6,545 nucleotides of DNA from positions 1 to 6,545 of the forward strand of contig JAHDCM010000221.1 of assembly GCA_020629895.1 (NCBI GenBank). The letters are read 5' to 3'. Source of the stretch: Bacteroidota bacterium (GTDB lineage Bacteria > Bacteroidota > Bacteroidia > Chitinophagales > UBA2359). The notes beneath the pieces are model-generated. The model worked only from the letters and a program-made list of their open reading frames with translations. It ran no database searches and was not told the origin of the DNA. Position numbers and translations under genes: made by a program. Shown here piece by piece: positions 6,245 through 6,545 of the stretch. The stretch's first letter is position 1, and every line of letters starts with the position of its first letter.

Positions 6245-6452
6245 GGCAAATAACAAGTTTGGCTAATTTTGTTAGCTTTTTGTTTGGGTGTAAAAAGCGT
6301 AAAAATTAGTAGTTAGTGAAAATAAAATGAGTGAGAAAGCTCTATGAATAAGGATTTTGTCGTGTTCTGAAACGACACTAATATAACTTGGTATTTGGCT
6401 ATAAAGTTTCCATGAAACTAAATTTTTTAGTAAAAATTTGACTTTTGAGCAT
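6245..6452. other. Intergenic region upstream of the lytic transglycosylase
   Basis: About 200 bp of AT-rich noncoding DNA between the transglycosylase start and the tRNA terminator. It should hold the transglycosylase promoter on the minus strand, but no full TTG-N17-23-TAnnTTTG match was found; TAATTTTT near 6300-6307 is a one-mismatch box without a good upstream TTG. Small hairpins are TGTCGT/ACGACA (6358-6363 with 6372-6377), AGTTTC/GAAACT (6405-6410 with 6414-6419) and AAATTTTT/AAAAATTT (6420-6427 with 6432-6439). None has a known function and no small gene is evident. Confidence 0.35.
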
Positions 6453-6485
6453 AAAAAAAGCTATTTCGAATATTCGAAATAGCTT
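6453..6485 (-). terminator. Intrinsic terminator of the tRNA transcript (28-bp perfect palindrome)
   Basis: AAGCTATTTCGAAT (6458-6471) is followed directly by its exact reverse complement (6472-6485). In RNA this folds as about 12 bp with a 4-nt loop. On the minus strand the stem runs into seven U (6459-6453, the first two also pairing at the stem base). It starts 8 nt beyond the 3' end of the tRNA, so it very likely ends that transcript and insulates the transglycosylase gene. Confidence 0.85.
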
Positions 6486-6492
6486 ATTAAAG

Positions 6493-6545
6493 TAGCCCGT
6501 AGGGGAATCGAACCCCTGTTCCCAGGATGAAAACCTGATGTCCTA
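6493..6545 (-). tRNA. tRNA-Glu (anticodon UUC), 3' part, cut by the window edge
   Basis: On the minus strand the sequence shows part of the D arm (TAGGACA), an anticodon arm CAGG-TTTTCAT-CCTG extended by a T-G pair, with anticodon TTC at 6531-6529, a short variable loop, a T arm AGGGG-TTCGATT-CCCCT, the acceptor 3' strand ACGGGCT (6500-6494) and discriminator A (6493). The following bases are CT, so CCA is not encoded and must be added after transcription. The 5' acceptor strand and most of the D arm lie outside the window; about 53 nt are present. Confidence 0.9.

Noticed and set aside
6245..6256. TTG at 6256 as the transglycosylase start
   Set aside because: The extra MLFA adds nothing to the protein; ATG at 6244 starts directly before a basic MMKK segment typical of a membrane anchor.
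1..6545. CRISPR array or phage defence island
   Set aside because: No regularly spaced repeats and no cas or restriction genes; the toxin-antitoxin pair is the only defence-like element.

Overview
The window looks like a chromosomal segment of a Bacteroidota bacterium. Two large proteins end in a type A sorting domain of the type IX secretion system (T9SS), which is confined to that phylum. The DNA is AT-rich, and start codons are preceded by A/T-rich DNA with no clear Shine-Dalgarno sequence, both usual in the group. A marine or free-living Saprospirales/Cytophagales-like organism is a guess; the sequence does not fix the genus.

Layout, left to right. Positions 91-3664 hold two tandem, paralogous minus-strand genes of nearly equal length (559 and 558 aa, about two thirds identical by hand alignment). 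Each encodes a signal peptide, a c-type cytochrome domain (CAGCH, with a downstream Met), a region carrying every copper-ligand motif of the peptidylglycine alpha-hydroxylating monooxygenase (PHM) fold (HH, H, HTHxLG, DEM), and a T9SS sorting domain. A strong intrinsic terminator lies between them, so each is probably its own transcription unit. A 294-bp divergent spacer separates the second copy from a plus-strand aldo/keto reductase (3959-4792). Convergent to the reductase, only 7 bp away, is a two-gene minus-strand operon (5449-4800): a small putative antitoxin overlapping a PIN-domain ribonuclease toxin by 4 bp. Then comes a minus-strand membrane-anchored lytic transglycosylase with a C-terminal EF-hand-like loop (5564-6244). 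At the right edge is the 3' part of a tRNA-Glu(UUC) on the minus strand, followed by a perfect-palindrome terminator.

The genes do not form one obvious pathway. The most interesting content is the pair of secreted heme-copper proteins. If the PHM-like centre is active, the attached cytochrome c could supply the electrons that ascorbate supplies to animal PHM; the substrate cannot be told from this window. The reductase, toxin-antitoxin pair, transglycosylase and tRNA look like independent neighbours.
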